DNA of 64,000 bases from Hyphomonas sp. (lineage in GTDB: Bacteria; Pseudomonadota; Alphaproteobacteria; Caulobacterales; Hyphomonadaceae). The notes beneath the pieces are model-generated. The model had not been told where the DNA came from. It worked only from the letters and a program-made list of their open reading frames with translations, and made no database searches. Position numbers and translations under genes: made by a program. The stretch's first letter is position 1. Every line of letters begins with the position of its first letter. The stretch spans positions 184,982 to 248,981 of the forward strand of contig WGNP01000006.1 in assembly GCA_016124495.1 (NCBI GenBank). The letters are read 5' to 3'. This document shows positions 36,202 to 45,127 of the stretch, in pieces.

Positions 36202-38880
36202 TCAGAAGTCCGTGCTAAGGCCGAACGAAATGCTCGTACCCAGGTCGTATTGGTTGACCTGGACAAAGCCATCATTGCCTGACTGGAATTCGTCGAAGTC
36301 TTCATTAAGAAGGTTTTGTGCCTTGAAATCGAACGTGAACTCGCGTCCGCGCACATCAAATCCCTTCTTGAAGACCAGGTCGAGGTTGATGCCCGGATCC
36401 TGAACAAAGTCAGGTTGGCCGGCCGGAGCGCGGGCTGATGTGCGCTCGCTTGCATAGGTCGCAAGCAGAGTTGCCTGTGATCTTGCATTGTCATCCTGCC
36501 ATCCAAGCTGGAGGTTCGCCAGGTGTTCGGACTGTCCCTGGAGGCGCGAACCATCGACAACGAAGTCTGTTGCAGGACGAGGCTGTCCGTTGGCCTGAAG
36601 CGGGAAAACTTCATCGCCGGCGCCAGCCTGAACGTCCGACTTGGAATAGGTGTAGTTCGCCTGAATCAGGAATTCTTTGTTTTCAAGCATCGCACCGGAG
36701 AATGGGCTGTCGAAGACGCGCTTGAACTCAAGTTCCGCGCCATAGAGGATCGCGCGGGGAGCGTTCAGGTAGGTCTGGAAGACTGAGGCGCTTTGCGTAA
36801 CGACTACGGATTCAACCGGTTTTTCGAGGTCCTTGTAGAACACGCCGGCAGAAACCGTTTGCCCGCGATCAAAATAGAGTTCGTAGCGCGCATCGAGGTT
36901 GAGGATCTCCGTATCGGTGAGGAAGGGGTTGCCGATGAAGATCCGGCTGCTGTCCGGGTCAAAGTACTGCTGAGGCGCAAGTTCGCGAAACTGCGGACGG
37001 CCGATGCTCTGCGAGGCACCGACGCGAAGCTGCTGGTCCTCGGCAAAGTTCCAGGTCAGCGTCGCCGCCGGAAGCAAGTAGTTATTCTTTACGCCCGGAA
37101 CCGTTTCCGGATCGGCTTCGGAGGAGATCAGCGAGAGAGGCGTGACCGACTGGGCGGCGTTCTCGTAGCGCACGCCGAGTGCAGCGCGCACAAGCGGAAT
37201 CACTTCCGCATCGACCTTGGCGTATGCGCCGAAGACCTTCAGGTCAGCGTCAAAGGCTGCAGACCCCGACGAGCCTGTGGTTTCGCGGACTTCGAAGACA
37301 TCGGGATTGATGTTGAAGTTCGCGAAAAGGAAATCGGCGCGCTGCTGCGTGAGCCGGAAATCGAGCGGCGGGTTCGCCGCGATGAAGCCGAAGACACGGT
37401 TCTGCGCGGTGCGGTTGTTCTCGTAGCCTTCGATACCTGCGGAGTACTCGATATCGCGGGCGGTTGAGAGCGGCTGCGTGTATTTAACATCGAGTGCGCC
37501 GCTGACGATCTTGTCGTCGATGTACGAAAACGAAATGCTGTTGTTCGAGCCCGAACCTGCCGGGTTGTAAACGTAGTTATTCACAATCGGGTCAAACACA
37601 TAGCGGATCGCCCGCTCATAGGGAGCATCGCGCTTCGTCTGGGACAGAGCGGTACGCCAATCAAACGTCCAGTTTCCGCGGAAGTGGCGGCCGTTCAATT
37701 GAGAGCTATACAATTCGCGCTCATACCAGGCCGTGCGGTCATCGCGGACGTCGCGCAGGGCGAGGTCATCGAAACCTTCACGGACGAAAGCCTGTTTCGT
37801 CGTTTTGCGGATATACAGGTTGGTCCAGTCGATCTTGTCATCGCCGGCGTCGAGGCCGAGACCGAACAGGACGTCCCAGCCAATGTTCTGGTCCGTCGAG
37901 ACATAATCAAATGTCGAGGTGGCCTGAAGCTGCCCACCATTGATTTCGCCAACTTCGAGGCGGCCGTTTCTTGTGCGCCAGCCGTTGCTGTAACCGAGTA
38001 CGCCAATCAAGCCGAGATCGAATCCGCCCAGATCAAAAGATGTTCCGCCAGAGACTTCATAGCTGCCGTTCAGCGGGATGCTGTCATTCGTCTGGATCAG
38101 GTTCAATTCGGCGTTCGTAAAGGACTGGCCAATCGCCTGGAGCTCCGGATCTGAAAAGTTGCCGCTCTGGATACGCAGGCCCGAAGACATCGCGCGGCGC
38201 ACGGCTACCGGTATCTTCCGGGTACCGTCATCAAAACCGATGACATCCGTGTCAGAGCCGAAATAGGTCAGGCCGTCCTTGCCGGTCGTTTCGGTATTGT
38301 AGCTTCCGCCAACACTGACTTCAAGGAAGGGCTCGGAGGGCACGTTCAGCGTGCGAAGGTCGATGATACCGCCGCCGAACTCGCCTGGGAATTCAACGGA
38401 ATAGGTCTTCTGGACCAGTACGTTCTCGAGGATTTTCGTCGGGAACAGATCAAGCGGTACGACGCGCTGGAGCGGCTCTGGGCTTGGGAGCGGCGAGCCG
38501 TTGAGGCGCGCGGCCGAATACCGCTCGCCGAGGCCGCGAACATAAACAAAGCGGCCTTCGGCTATGCTGAGGCCAGTAACGCGGGCGAGTGCATTTGCGG
38601 CGTCGGAATCGCCCTGGCGCGCGAGGTCTTCCGGCGCGAGATAGGCCGCCACTTCGGACGTGCTGCGAAGCACTTGGGGGATGTAGCGTCCGAGAACGAC
38701 GACTTCATTAAGCCGGAAGTCCTCATCGACAGCGGGCGCAGCTTCGGTCGGAGCCTCGGCCGCCTCGGTTTCGGTTTCTGTTTCCGCTTCAGTTTCGGTC
38801 TGAGCGAAGGCGAATGCCGGGGCAAGGATCGCAGTGGAAGCGATCAACAGGGCCCGGAGAGACAGCGAGTTGAATTTCAT
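36202..38880 (-). CDS. TonB-dependent outer-membrane receptor
   Basis: 892 residues with a signal peptide ending AFAFA/Q, followed by a striking Thr/Glu-rich linker (TETEAETETETEAAEAPTEA) before the TonB-box-like LNEVVVLGRYIP. The plug domain has VTGLSIAEGRFVYVRGLGER and LNGSPLPSPEP, the latter typical of the large caulobacterial receptor class. A 22-strand barrel ends in GLSTDF with a terminal Phe. Substrate unknown. It lies directly downstream of a surface-type lipoprotein gene on the same strand, an arrangement suggestive of a receptor/lipoprotein pair, and upstream of the gsp operon. Confidence 0.92.
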   Translation of the reverse strand: MKFNSLSLRALLIASTAILAPAFAFAQTETEAETETETEAAEAPTEAAPAVDEDFRLNEVVVLGRYIPQVLRSTSEVAAYLAPEDLARQGDSDAANALARVTGLSIAEGRFVYVRGLGERYSAARLNGSPLPSPEPLQRVVPLDLFPTKILENVLVQKTYSVEFPGEFGGGIIDLRTLNVPSEPFLEVSVGGSYNTETTGKDGLTYFGSDTDVIGFDDGTRKIPVAVRRAMSSGLRIQSGNFSDPELQAIGQSFTNAELNLIQTNDSIPLNGSYEVSGGTSFDLGGFDLGLIGVLGYSNGWRTRNGRLEVGEINGGQLQATSTFDYVSTDQNIGWDVLFGLGLDAGDDKIDWTNLYIRKTTKQAFVREGFDDLALRDVRDDRTAWYERELYSSQLNGRHFRGNWTFDWRTALSQTKRDAPYERAIRYVFDPIVNNYVYNPAGSGSNNSISFSYIDDKIVSGALDVKYTQPLSTARDIEYSAGIEGYENNRTAQNRVFGFIAANPPLDFRLTQQRADFLFANFNINPDVFEVRETTGSSGSAAFDADLKVFGAYAKVDAEVIPLVRAALGVRYENAAQSVTPLSLISSEADPETVPGVKNNYLLPAATLTWNFAEDQQLRVGASQSIGRPQFRELAPQQYFDPDSSRIFIGNPFLTDTEILNLDARYELYFDRGQTVSAGVFYKDLEKPVESVVVTQSASVFQTYLNAPRAILYGAELEFKRVFDSPFSGAMLENKEFLIQANYTYSKSDVQAGAGDEVFPLQANGQPRPATDFVVDGSRLQGQSEHLANLQLGWQDDNARSQATLLATYASERTSARAPAGQPDFVQDPGINLDLVFKKGFDVRGREFTFDFKAQNLLNEDFDEFQSGNDGFVQVNQYDLGTSISFGLSTDF

Positions 38881-38913
38881 GGGTCAGAGATCCTGAGTGG
38901 AGTCTTCGGGAAA

Positions 38914-38949
38914 AGCAGAAAAGCGGAGGCCCGGTTGAGGGGCCTCCGC
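38914..38949 (-). terminator. Rho-independent terminator between the beta-helix lipoprotein and TonB receptor genes
   Basis: On the minus strand GCGGAGGCCC pairs with GGGCCTCCGC (10 bp, 7-nt loop), followed by TTTTCTGCTTTTCCC. It should reduce receptor expression relative to the lipoprotein or separate the two transcripts. Confidence 0.82.
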
Positions 38950-38962
38950 CATTTCAGAAAGA

Positions 38963-40513
38963 TCAGCAGGGCGTCTCACCCGGCAGGCCGCACGACCAGC
39001 CACGATACCAGGTGTCGGTCGAGTTACGAACGGCGCCGATGTAGTTCACGGAGGTCAGGAAGCCTGTGACGGCGGTGTTCGTGCCCGAAAGGCCGGTGCC
39101 GGCGTTCAGAGTTGTCGGGAATGCCGTCGCTGTGACTGCATTCTCGTTGGCGCCGTTGACGATGCCGTTGGTCAGCGTCGAGCTGCCGTTCAGCACGTTG
39201 TTTGCGCCAAGAGCGATTTGGGCTTCAGCCTGCGGAGTGGTGACGCTGCTCGAGCCGATGACGTTGCCGCCTGCGCAGGAGAAGAACACCGAGTTGTACA
39301 GTGGGCCGTTGCCGCTGACGGCGTTCGGGTTGGTCAGGGTGACGGCGGTAGCGAGGTTAAGGCAAGCCTGGTTGGCCGTGCTGCGGATCACCGAGTTATA
39401 GACGCGTGCCGTGTGGCCCGTGTTGTGGACAATGGCCTGACGGGTCGTCGCCGGGCGCATCAGAATGGTCCAGTTGGAATAGGTTGGGCGCGTGAAGTAG
39501 TCGGGCGTGTTGGTGCCGCGCGAGCTGGTCTCCCAGCCAAAGTCGCCACCGCCGTCACGCTGGACAATGATACCAAACTGGGCAGCGCCGCGCCAGCCGG
39601 AGTCGGTATCGAAAGAGTCGTCATCATTGCCTGTCAGAACGATGTTGCGAACGTTGACGTTGCCGCCAAAGATTTCGATGCCGTCATCCGAACTGTTGTG
39701 AACCTGGACGAATTCAACGGTGGTGCCGGATCCGACGCCGGCGAGGGTGATTCCGTTCAGCTCGTTGTTCGGCGCAATCTCGAAGCCCGAATAGGAGAGC
39801 TGGAGGTAACGCAGGCGGCCGCTGTTCTCGCCTGGCGAGTTGCCGCCGTAGAAAGCGTTCGAACCTTCAACCTGAGCTTCGCAGGCAATGTTCGGAGGTG
39901 TCACGCCGACGGGGCAACCATCTGTGGTCGGTGCGCGGCCATTGATGACGAGCCCGCCCCACTGGCCGATCGAGTTGATCGTTGCGGTGCCTTCGACGCC
40001 CTGACGGGAGGTCATCTTGATCGGGGCGTTCGCAGTACCTTCAGCAAAAATCTGCGAGCCGCGGTTCACGAGAAGGAAATCCAGGCCCGAGTTGCCGAAG
40101 ATGGTGACACCGGGTTCGATGGTCAGGATGCCTTGCTGGCCGCCAGCGAGAGGTGCGAGCGGATTGGGGCCGAGGTCGGTACCGACCTGGGTCCGGCCGC
40201 TGACGGAATAGATCGTGCCGGCGCGCTGCGGAACCACAAGGTTGCCAGTGATGGTCGAAGGGAGCTGACAAATGCGCCGGTTGGAGATTGTGCCGACGTT
40301 TGCAAAGCCAGCCGGGCAATCAACGGCAGGCGTACCCGGGGCTGGGCCGGTCGGCGGGGGAGGAGTTGTGGGCGGCGGTGTGACCGGGGCGGGGGCAGGC
40401 ACGAACGCGCCAACGCCGGGCGAAGCGACGCCGTCTGCGCCGCTACACGCGCCGAGGATCGCTACCGCAGCGCATCCCAGCAGCGCCGAGCGAAAAGTAT
40501 TCTTTGTCAGCAT
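38963..40513 (-). CDS. Surface-type lipoprotein with Pro-rich linker and beta-helix-like domain
   Basis: 516 residues from ATG 40513, preceded by GGAGAC. The lipoprotein signal ends ILGAC (Cys23). Residues 39-62 form a Pro/Thr linker (PAPAPVTPPPTTPPPPTG). The remainder is rich in Gly, Asn, Thr and Ser, with repeated strands typical of right-handed parallel beta-helices: WGGLVINGRAPTTDGCP, LRYLQLSYSGFEIAPNNELN, VEFVQVHNSSDDGIEIFGGN and VRNIVLTGNDDDSFDTDSGW. Six or more cysteines are present, including the last two near the end (WSCGLPGETPC). I take it to be an exported surface protein, perhaps binding a polymer; no catalytic residues can be named. Confidence 0.82.
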   Translation of the reverse strand: MLTKNTFRSALLGCAAVAILGACSGADGVASPGVGAFVPAPAPVTPPPTTPPPPTGPAPGTPAVDCPAGFANVGTISNRRICQLPSTITGNLVVPQRAGTIYSVSGRTQVGTDLGPNPLAPLAGGQQGILTIEPGVTIFGNSGLDFLLVNRGSQIFAEGTANAPIKMTSRQGVEGTATINSIGQWGGLVINGRAPTTDGCPVGVTPPNIACEAQVEGSNAFYGGNSPGENSGRLRYLQLSYSGFEIAPNNELNGITLAGVGSGTTVEFVQVHNSSDDGIEIFGGNVNVRNIVLTGNDDDSFDTDSGWRGAAQFGIIVQRDGGGDFGWETSSRGTNTPDYFTRPTYSNWTILMRPATTRQAIVHNTGHTARVYNSVIRSTANQACLNLATAVTLTNPNAVSGNGPLYNSVFFSCAGGNVIGSSSVTTPQAEAQIALGANNVLNGSSTLTNGIVNGANENAVTATAFPTTLNAGTGLSGTNTAVTGFLTSVNYIGAVRNSTDTWYRGWSCGLPGETPC

Positions 40514-40698
40514 AATTGTCTCCGTCGTGATCCCTGTGCGGGTGCACCGGCGGAGCATCCACCGCGCTTACTAGACGATGACAGCCGCCTACCCGCAGGA
40601 GAGACCCTTAAGAAGCGTTTGCAACAATTGCCGGAAGTTTAGATGACGGTTACGTGACACCGCTATTTGGCAGCGGGATCGTGTCGGCTCTGCAACAA

Positions 40699-41544
40699 TT
40701 ACAGGTTTGTGTAGTATTCCGGTGGAAACATATCGCCCCAGCCGCGCTCGCGGAACCACTTCGTTATGACGTATTTCGAACCCTTGCGAACCTTCATCCC
40801 GTGATGGATCGTGTACGGATTAACCGTGCCGTCCGGGTTGAGATTGTTCCAGATCACCGCTTTTCCTTTCTCCGGCATGATCGTCTTCTCGAGGCGCCGG
40901 AACCGCGTGCCGCCGCCTTCCTCAACATCGTTCAGGTAGATCATGAAGGTCCAGGTGCGCTGCCCGCCGAGCTGGCAGAAAACCTGATACTCGCGCGTGC
41001 CGGGGATGAAATAGTCATAGTGCGCCTTGTATTCCTGATCGAGATCATAGCGCTGGCCCTGGGTCACGTCGGTGTATGACCAGTGGATGCCGATCGCCTC
41101 GGCCATCAGTTCATCCAGCTGCATGATCAGGTCATGCCCCAGCATGCCGATATCTGATGTCCGGGAGGTGCGAACCTTCGGGTCTGCGAAGGCGTCTGCG
41201 GTGGTGGAGTCGCGCAGCCTCTGGTCAATGAGCTCAACAACTGCGTCGCAGACCTCTGGCACCAGGAAATTCTTCCAGGTGTAGAGCTGGACCTTCGGGG
41301 CTGGGATCTTCTGGATGTCCGGATGGTTGAGGGCGCGCCGCGTGATCGCGGCATTGGCGATACCGGAATAGGAGACATCGTCCACCGGGCGGCGGCCGTC
41401 GTAGGCTTCCTGCATCAGGTCGCGGATCTGCCTGTCGTCGAGGCCCTTGAGCCTGAGCTGGCGGCGCACTTCGAGCGGCTCGATACCGGCCCGCAGCCGA
41501 ACCCAGGTGTAGGTCATCAGGTCTTCGCCGGTCACCAGGCTCAT
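40699..41544 (-). CDS. 2OG-Fe(II) oxygenase, prolyl-4-hydroxylase alpha-subunit type
   Basis: 281 residues. The C-terminal half is a clear P4H catalytic domain. Iron ligands H175 and D177 lie in KAHYDYF, and H247 in YTIHHGM. K257, ten residues after the distal His as in human P4H, should bind the 2-oxoglutarate carboxylate. LGGQRTWTFMIYLNDVEEGG and YVITKWFRERGWG are also family hallmarks. The N-terminal 80 residues are helical and resemble no domain I know. Cytoplasmic. It precedes, on the same strand, a lipoprotein with a Pro-rich linker (185 bp away), which is a natural candidate substrate. Confidence 0.9.
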   Translation of the reverse strand: MSLVTGEDLMTYTWVRLRAGIEPLEVRRQLRLKGLDDRQIRDLMQEAYDGRRPVDDVSYSGIANAAITRRALNHPDIQKIPAPKVQLYTWKNFLVPEVCDAVVELIDQRLRDSTTADAFADPKVRTSRTSDIGMLGHDLIMQLDELMAEAIGIHWSYTDVTQGQRYDLDQEYKAHYDYFIPGTREYQVFCQLGGQRTWTFMIYLNDVEEGGGTRFRRLEKTIMPEKGKAVIWNNLNPDGTVNPYTIHHGMKVRKGSKYVITKWFRERGWGDMFPPEYYTNL

Positions 41545-41689
41545 GGTTGCGTCTCCTCAGCGAGCCAACGGTTACGACGAAGACATGACGCGGGAATGAC
41601 ACTTTTCCGTACACTTGCGCCAGGGCGCGGACCGGGAAATGGAAGATACTGGAAATATACATGATATTGTAGTTACTTGACACAAAATA

Positions 41690-41708
41690 GTCACAAGCGC
41701 ATTGTGAC
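41690..41708. promoter_or_regulatory. Perfect inverted repeat at the promoter of the CAP-domain gene
   Basis: GTCACAA-GCGCA-TTGTGAC is a 7-bp perfect palindrome with a 5-bp spacer. It lies directly behind a TTGACA hexamer (41677-41682) and ends 4 bp before the ATG at 41713, where a repressor would cover the -10 region. With a 17-bp spacer the -10 would be CATTGT (weak), and transcription would start at about the ATG itself, hinting at a leaderless mRNA. Confidence 0.45.
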
Positions 41709-41712
41709 ACTT

Positions 41713-42486
41713 ATGTTACATCGTGCATCCATATCTTTGTCATTTGTGGTCCTGGCACTTGCGGGACACGGAATGGCGACCGCCCAGACACTGTTTGAAC
41801 CTGTTTCCTGCACAGAAGTTCGAGCGACGGCCGACAAGGCCACCGGCGCCTATCATCCGGATGCTGACCTACTGAAGATCGCGAATGCCGCGCGCGCCAA
41901 ACTGGGGCTATCGGCCCTCGGCGCACACGAGGGGCTTGCCGCTGTCGCCAGCGCCCATGCCCGCGACATGGCGATAAAGGGCTATGTCGGGTACGCCGAC
42001 CAGTCGGGCCTCTCGCTGCTCGACCAGGTCCGGCTCGCCGACCGGACCGCGCTGATCGGGTCTTTCGCCAGCAGCATCGCTGTGCTGGATGCAGGCACCT
42101 CGCCGGAGTTGATCCATGACACGATCCAGTCCGACGCCTCGAATGCCGAAAACCTGCGCCGGGGTTTCAGCCATGCCGGTATCGGCTCGCACGTAGCCGG
42201 CGGGCGCCTCTATGTGGTTCAGCTCTTTGCGCGGATCGACGGCGAACTTGACCAGCCGCTGCCCCTGCAGCTGACCGGATCGACGGTCATCCATCCGTCG
42301 CTGGCCAGCGCCAACATGACGCCGGTCGGCTGGTCGCTAAGCGACGAGCGCGGAGATCTCCTTGCTCGCGGGGGCGGACGCCGGATCCAGGCAGACACCC
42401 GTCCCATGGAAGGCTATCTGAACCTGGATGTCGCGGTCGGCCCTGACATCTACACCCTGCGCGGACCCTATGTGCAGGTAAACTGA
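41713..42486 (+). CDS. CAP (SCP/PR1)-domain secreted protein
   Basis: 257 residues from ATG 41713. MLHRASISLSFVVLALAGHG is a signal peptide, cleaved after ATAQ. Residues about 55-185 form a CAP domain: IANAARAKLGLSALGAHEGL, SAHARDMAIKGYV, then ENLRRGFSHAGIGSHVAGGR and LYVVQLFA. The first active-cavity His is present (HARDMA), but the usual second His in the GYFSH segment is Tyr (GYVGYADQSG), so any metal-dependent activity is doubtful. The C-terminal 70 residues are a separate beta-rich tail. Secreted or periplasmic; role unknown. A palindrome overlaps its promoter. Confidence 0.8.
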   Translation: MLHRASISLSFVVLALAGHGMATAQTLFEPVSCTEVRATADKATGAYHPDADLLKIANAARAKLGLSALGAHEGLAAVASAHARDMAIKGYVGYADQSGLSLLDQVRLADRTALIGSFASSIAVLDAGTSPELIHDTIQSDASNAENLRRGFSHAGIGSHVAGGRLYVVQLFARIDGELDQPLPLQLTGSTVIHPSLASANMTPVGWSLSDERGDLLARGGGRRIQADTRPMEGYLNLDVAVGPDIYTLRGPYVQVN

Positions 42487-42691
42487 CGCGCCTGCGAAGC
42501 GCGAGGCGTCAGTGGTTCGCGCTCCGCAGGGCCAACTCCCGGCCTGGCTGGTCGCGGATCTGGCGGGGGCGGTGACTTTCAAAGGCTGCCGCCCGCCTGC
42601 TTTTGTGCACACGCTTGCCCAGCATTTGTCTTCTGCAAGGCATACGGGTTGGTATAAAGACGCGCACAAGCCGGTCCGGAGCGCCCCCCCC

Positions 42692-43663
42692 ATGAAGAAA
42701 GTCCGCACAGTCTTCGAGGTAGCGGCCGTTGCCGGCTTCGCTGCTTGCGGGAACCAGCCTGCGCCGGCGCCTCAGGCGCCCTTGGCATACCTGACGGCGT
42801 ATGCCTGCGGGGACAAGCAGGTGCAGATCGGCCGGGCAGGCGAGGCGACGGTGCTGCGCGTGGAGGGAGCGGACTATATCCTGAGCGCTGTTGAGGCGGC
42901 GACCGGTGCGAAATACGTCGCCGAGGGGGCGGGGCCCGCAACAGGCTTCTGGAGCAAGGGCAACAAGGGCGTATTGACCCTGGCCGGCGTAGACTATCCG
43001 GAGTGCACCCTGACGGGTGGGGAAGGCGCGCCGCCCGTCGAGGCGCCGGCGAACTGGACGGCGCGCGGGCAGGAGCCCGGCTGGATGCTGACGGTCGCCG
43101 GGGGCATTGCGGATTTCGTCTATGACTACGGCGCGCAAGGCTACTCCGCGCTGCTGCCGGAGCCCCGCGCCATTGAGGGCGGGATCGAGTATTTCGAGGG
43201 GCCGGGCGGATTGGCTATCACGTCGATTGCCAGGGTTTGCGCTGATTATGCGACAGGTGTTCCGTACCCGGACACGGTGACCGTGGCGTTCAGTGACGAG
43301 GTCTATGAGGGCTGCGGCGGCGATCCCATGGCGCTGCTGGTGGGGGCTGACTGGGTCGTCGAGGACATCAATTCCGGCGGCGTGGTCCCGGGTTCCCGCG
43401 TCAGCCTGGCCTTTGACGCCGCCGAAGGACTCATCGGCGGGCGTTCGGGCTGCAATGCCTTTGGCGCAGATTATTCCGTAGGCGGAGAGGGTATCGGGTT
43501 TGGCCCGGTGATGTCGACGGAAATCGCGTGCAAGGAATCACTGATGATGCAGGAGCGGCGGTTTTACGATGCGCTGGCGCTGATCAATACTTATACGATC
43601 GACGAGAGCGGGGCGCTGGTGATGACCGGCGCCGAAGACGCACGGATCGTCGCCCGGCGTTAG
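42692..43663 (+). CDS. Three-domain lipoprotein: MliC-like, COG3650-like and META
   Basis: 323 residues from ATG 42692. The signal MKKVRTVFEVAAVAGFAAC gives a lipidated Cys at about 19. Domain 1 (about 30-100) resembles the MliC lysozyme-inhibitor fold (TAYACGDKQVQIGRAGEA, YILSAVEAATGAKYV, FWSKGNKGVLTL). Domain 2 (about 115-210) resembles COG3650 (ARGQEPGWMLTVAGG, TVAFSDEVYEGCGGDP). Domain 3 (about 212-320) is META/DUF306, related to HslJ (DWVVEDINSGGVVPGSRVSL, GRSGCNAFGADYSVGGEGIG, SLMMQERRFYDAL). Periplasmic, presumably outer-membrane anchored. The domain combination suggests envelope protection. It is convergent with the next gene, sharing four bases. Confidence 0.78.
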   Translation: MKKVRTVFEVAAVAGFAACGNQPAPAPQAPLAYLTAYACGDKQVQIGRAGEATVLRVEGADYILSAVEAATGAKYVAEGAGPATGFWSKGNKGVLTLAGVDYPECTLTGGEGAPPVEAPANWTARGQEPGWMLTVAGGIADFVYDYGAQGYSALLPEPRAIEGGIEYFEGPGGLAITSIARVCADYATGVPYPDTVTVAFSDEVYEGCGGDPMALLVGADWVVEDINSGGVVPGSRVSLAFDAAEGLIGGRSGCNAFGADYSVGGEGIGFGPVMSTEIACKESLMMQERRFYDALALINTYTIDESGALVMTGAEDARIVARR

Positions 43664-44910
43664 GTGGACGAGCCGCCGTGCAGGCTCCGGCGCAGGAGGG
43701 TTTCCAGCTTCAGCACAGGGTTGGTCTCAGCTTCCCGCAGGTCCGCGGTGCCTGCAAGATTGGCCTGGGTCGCGTCGCCGCTGGCATAGTCGATGATCTG
43801 CTCGACGCGGCCTTCGAGTGATTCCGTAAGCAGGCGGATCTGGTCGGCGACACGGTTCATGTCGGCCTTAGTAACCGGGATGCGCGAGCCGGCATCCATC
43901 ATCGAGGCCTGCAGGCGGATGGTGCGCAGCGGCACCAGCAGTTCGGAGGTGATCGAGCGCAGGAAGCGGGTCTTTGCGTGGCTCGCCTCGTCGGCTTCCT
44001 GACGGAGCGCCTCGGCTTCCTGGCGGCCGTCTTCGATACGGGTAACGTCGGTGAAGATTTCTACCGAGCCGATATTCGTGACTTCGTAGTTGGCGGTCTG
44101 CCAGTAGCGGTCGTGGGCATGGACGACGCCTCCAAGAGTTTCAACATTTCGCAGGGTGGGCTTCACCCGGGTATAGAGTTCGTTCTCGAAGACGACCTTT
44201 CCGTCCGTGGACAGAACGGCAAATGCCTGGCCGGAGCCATCGAGCGCAACTTCAAGGATCTCGCGCAGCTGGGTGGCTTCCTCGACCGATTTGACTTCCT
44301 TCAGATACAGTTTGAAAGCCTCGCGGGCCCCGAAATAGATCGTGCAGAACAGAAGCGAAAGGCCGATCGCGATAGCGATCATGCGGTCATTGAAGTGAAT
44401 CCCGGCATGGACCATCAGCGGCAAGACCGAGCCGAGAAGGTAGCGCATCACCAGTCGCGGGTTTCGCGGCAGGACGCACATCAGACCTGCGCACATGGAC
44501 ACGGTGAAGAGGCTGGCGAAGATCAGCAAGTCGAAAGGGTCCGACTTCAGGTAAAGTGGCAGGCTTGCGAAGACGAAGCCGGTAACGATGGACAATCTTT
44601 CTGAACGCAGCACATAGCGCCCGCTGACGGATTTGGGTGCCGGCCGGCCGGATTTCTTGGCAACGTCGAACAGCATAATGGCGGTCATGACGAAGTTCGT
44701 GACGACCCAGGCAGCAACCATCATGTCGTACGTCATTGAATAGGCGACGTAGCCGGCAATGATCGTGTTGAAGATGGTGATCAGCGCCATGAGCTGCATG
44801 GCGCGCGCGAGGTCGAGATGTTGCTGCAAGCGAACGCGAGGCCCGATGGCCGCGTCTTCAGCGGGCTTGCCCATCAGCACATACCGCAGGAAGTTGTGCG
44901 TATCACTCAT
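43660..44910 (-). CDS. Membrane sensor with degenerate histidine-kinase dimerisation domain
   Basis: 416 residues. Six or so membrane helices lie between 37 and 195 (ALITIFNTIIAGYVAYSMTY, then FASLFTVSMCAGLMCVLP and IAIAIGLSLLFCTIYFGARE). A PAS-like domain follows (about 215-290; EVALDGSGQAFAVLSTDGKV and SVEIFTDVTRIEDGR). A HisKA-like helical pair is at 308-378. In its motif, ITSELLVPL replaces ISHELRTPL, so the phospho-accepting His is Ser322, and no HATPase domain exists: the protein ends at 416. It cannot be a normal kinase; it may act by protein contact. Start ATG 44910. Confidence 0.75.
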   Translation of the reverse strand: MSDTHNFLRYVLMGKPAEDAAIGPRVRLQQHLDLARAMQLMALITIFNTIIAGYVAYSMTYDMMVAAWVVTNFVMTAIMLFDVAKKSGRPAPKSVSGRYVLRSERLSIVTGFVFASLPLYLKSDPFDLLIFASLFTVSMCAGLMCVLPRNPRLVMRYLLGSVLPLMVHAGIHFNDRMIAIAIGLSLLFCTIYFGAREAFKLYLKEVKSVEEATQLREILEVALDGSGQAFAVLSTDGKVVFENELYTRVKPTLRNVETLGGVVHAHDRYWQTANYEVTNIGSVEIFTDVTRIEDGRQEAEALRQEADEASHAKTRFLRSITSELLVPLRTIRLQASMMDAGSRIPVTKADMNRVADQIRLLTESLEGRVEQIIDYASGDATQANLAGTADLREAETNPVLKLETLLRRSLHGGSST

Positions 44911-45127
44911 GACCGCGTTTATGGCAGGGAAACCTTGTTTTCACGCTTGAAGCGCCCCGGGGATTTTATGGGCTGCGTTTCCGGCTTGTTAACCTGCTGA
45001 CCGCTCTGCTTGCGCCTGTGATCCGGATTGCCGCGGGATGTGGCAGGGTAGAGCCAGATGGCAAGCCGTTGGTGGACTTCCCGCAGCCTTGCTGGCACCA
45101 GAAAATGCGGTGCAAGGACGTGAGGGC

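Noticed and set aside
39218..40642. 474-residue frame opposite the beta-helix lipoprotein
   Set aside because: Arg/Gly-rich shadow; the minus-strand gene has a lipoprotein signal, ribosome site and terminator.
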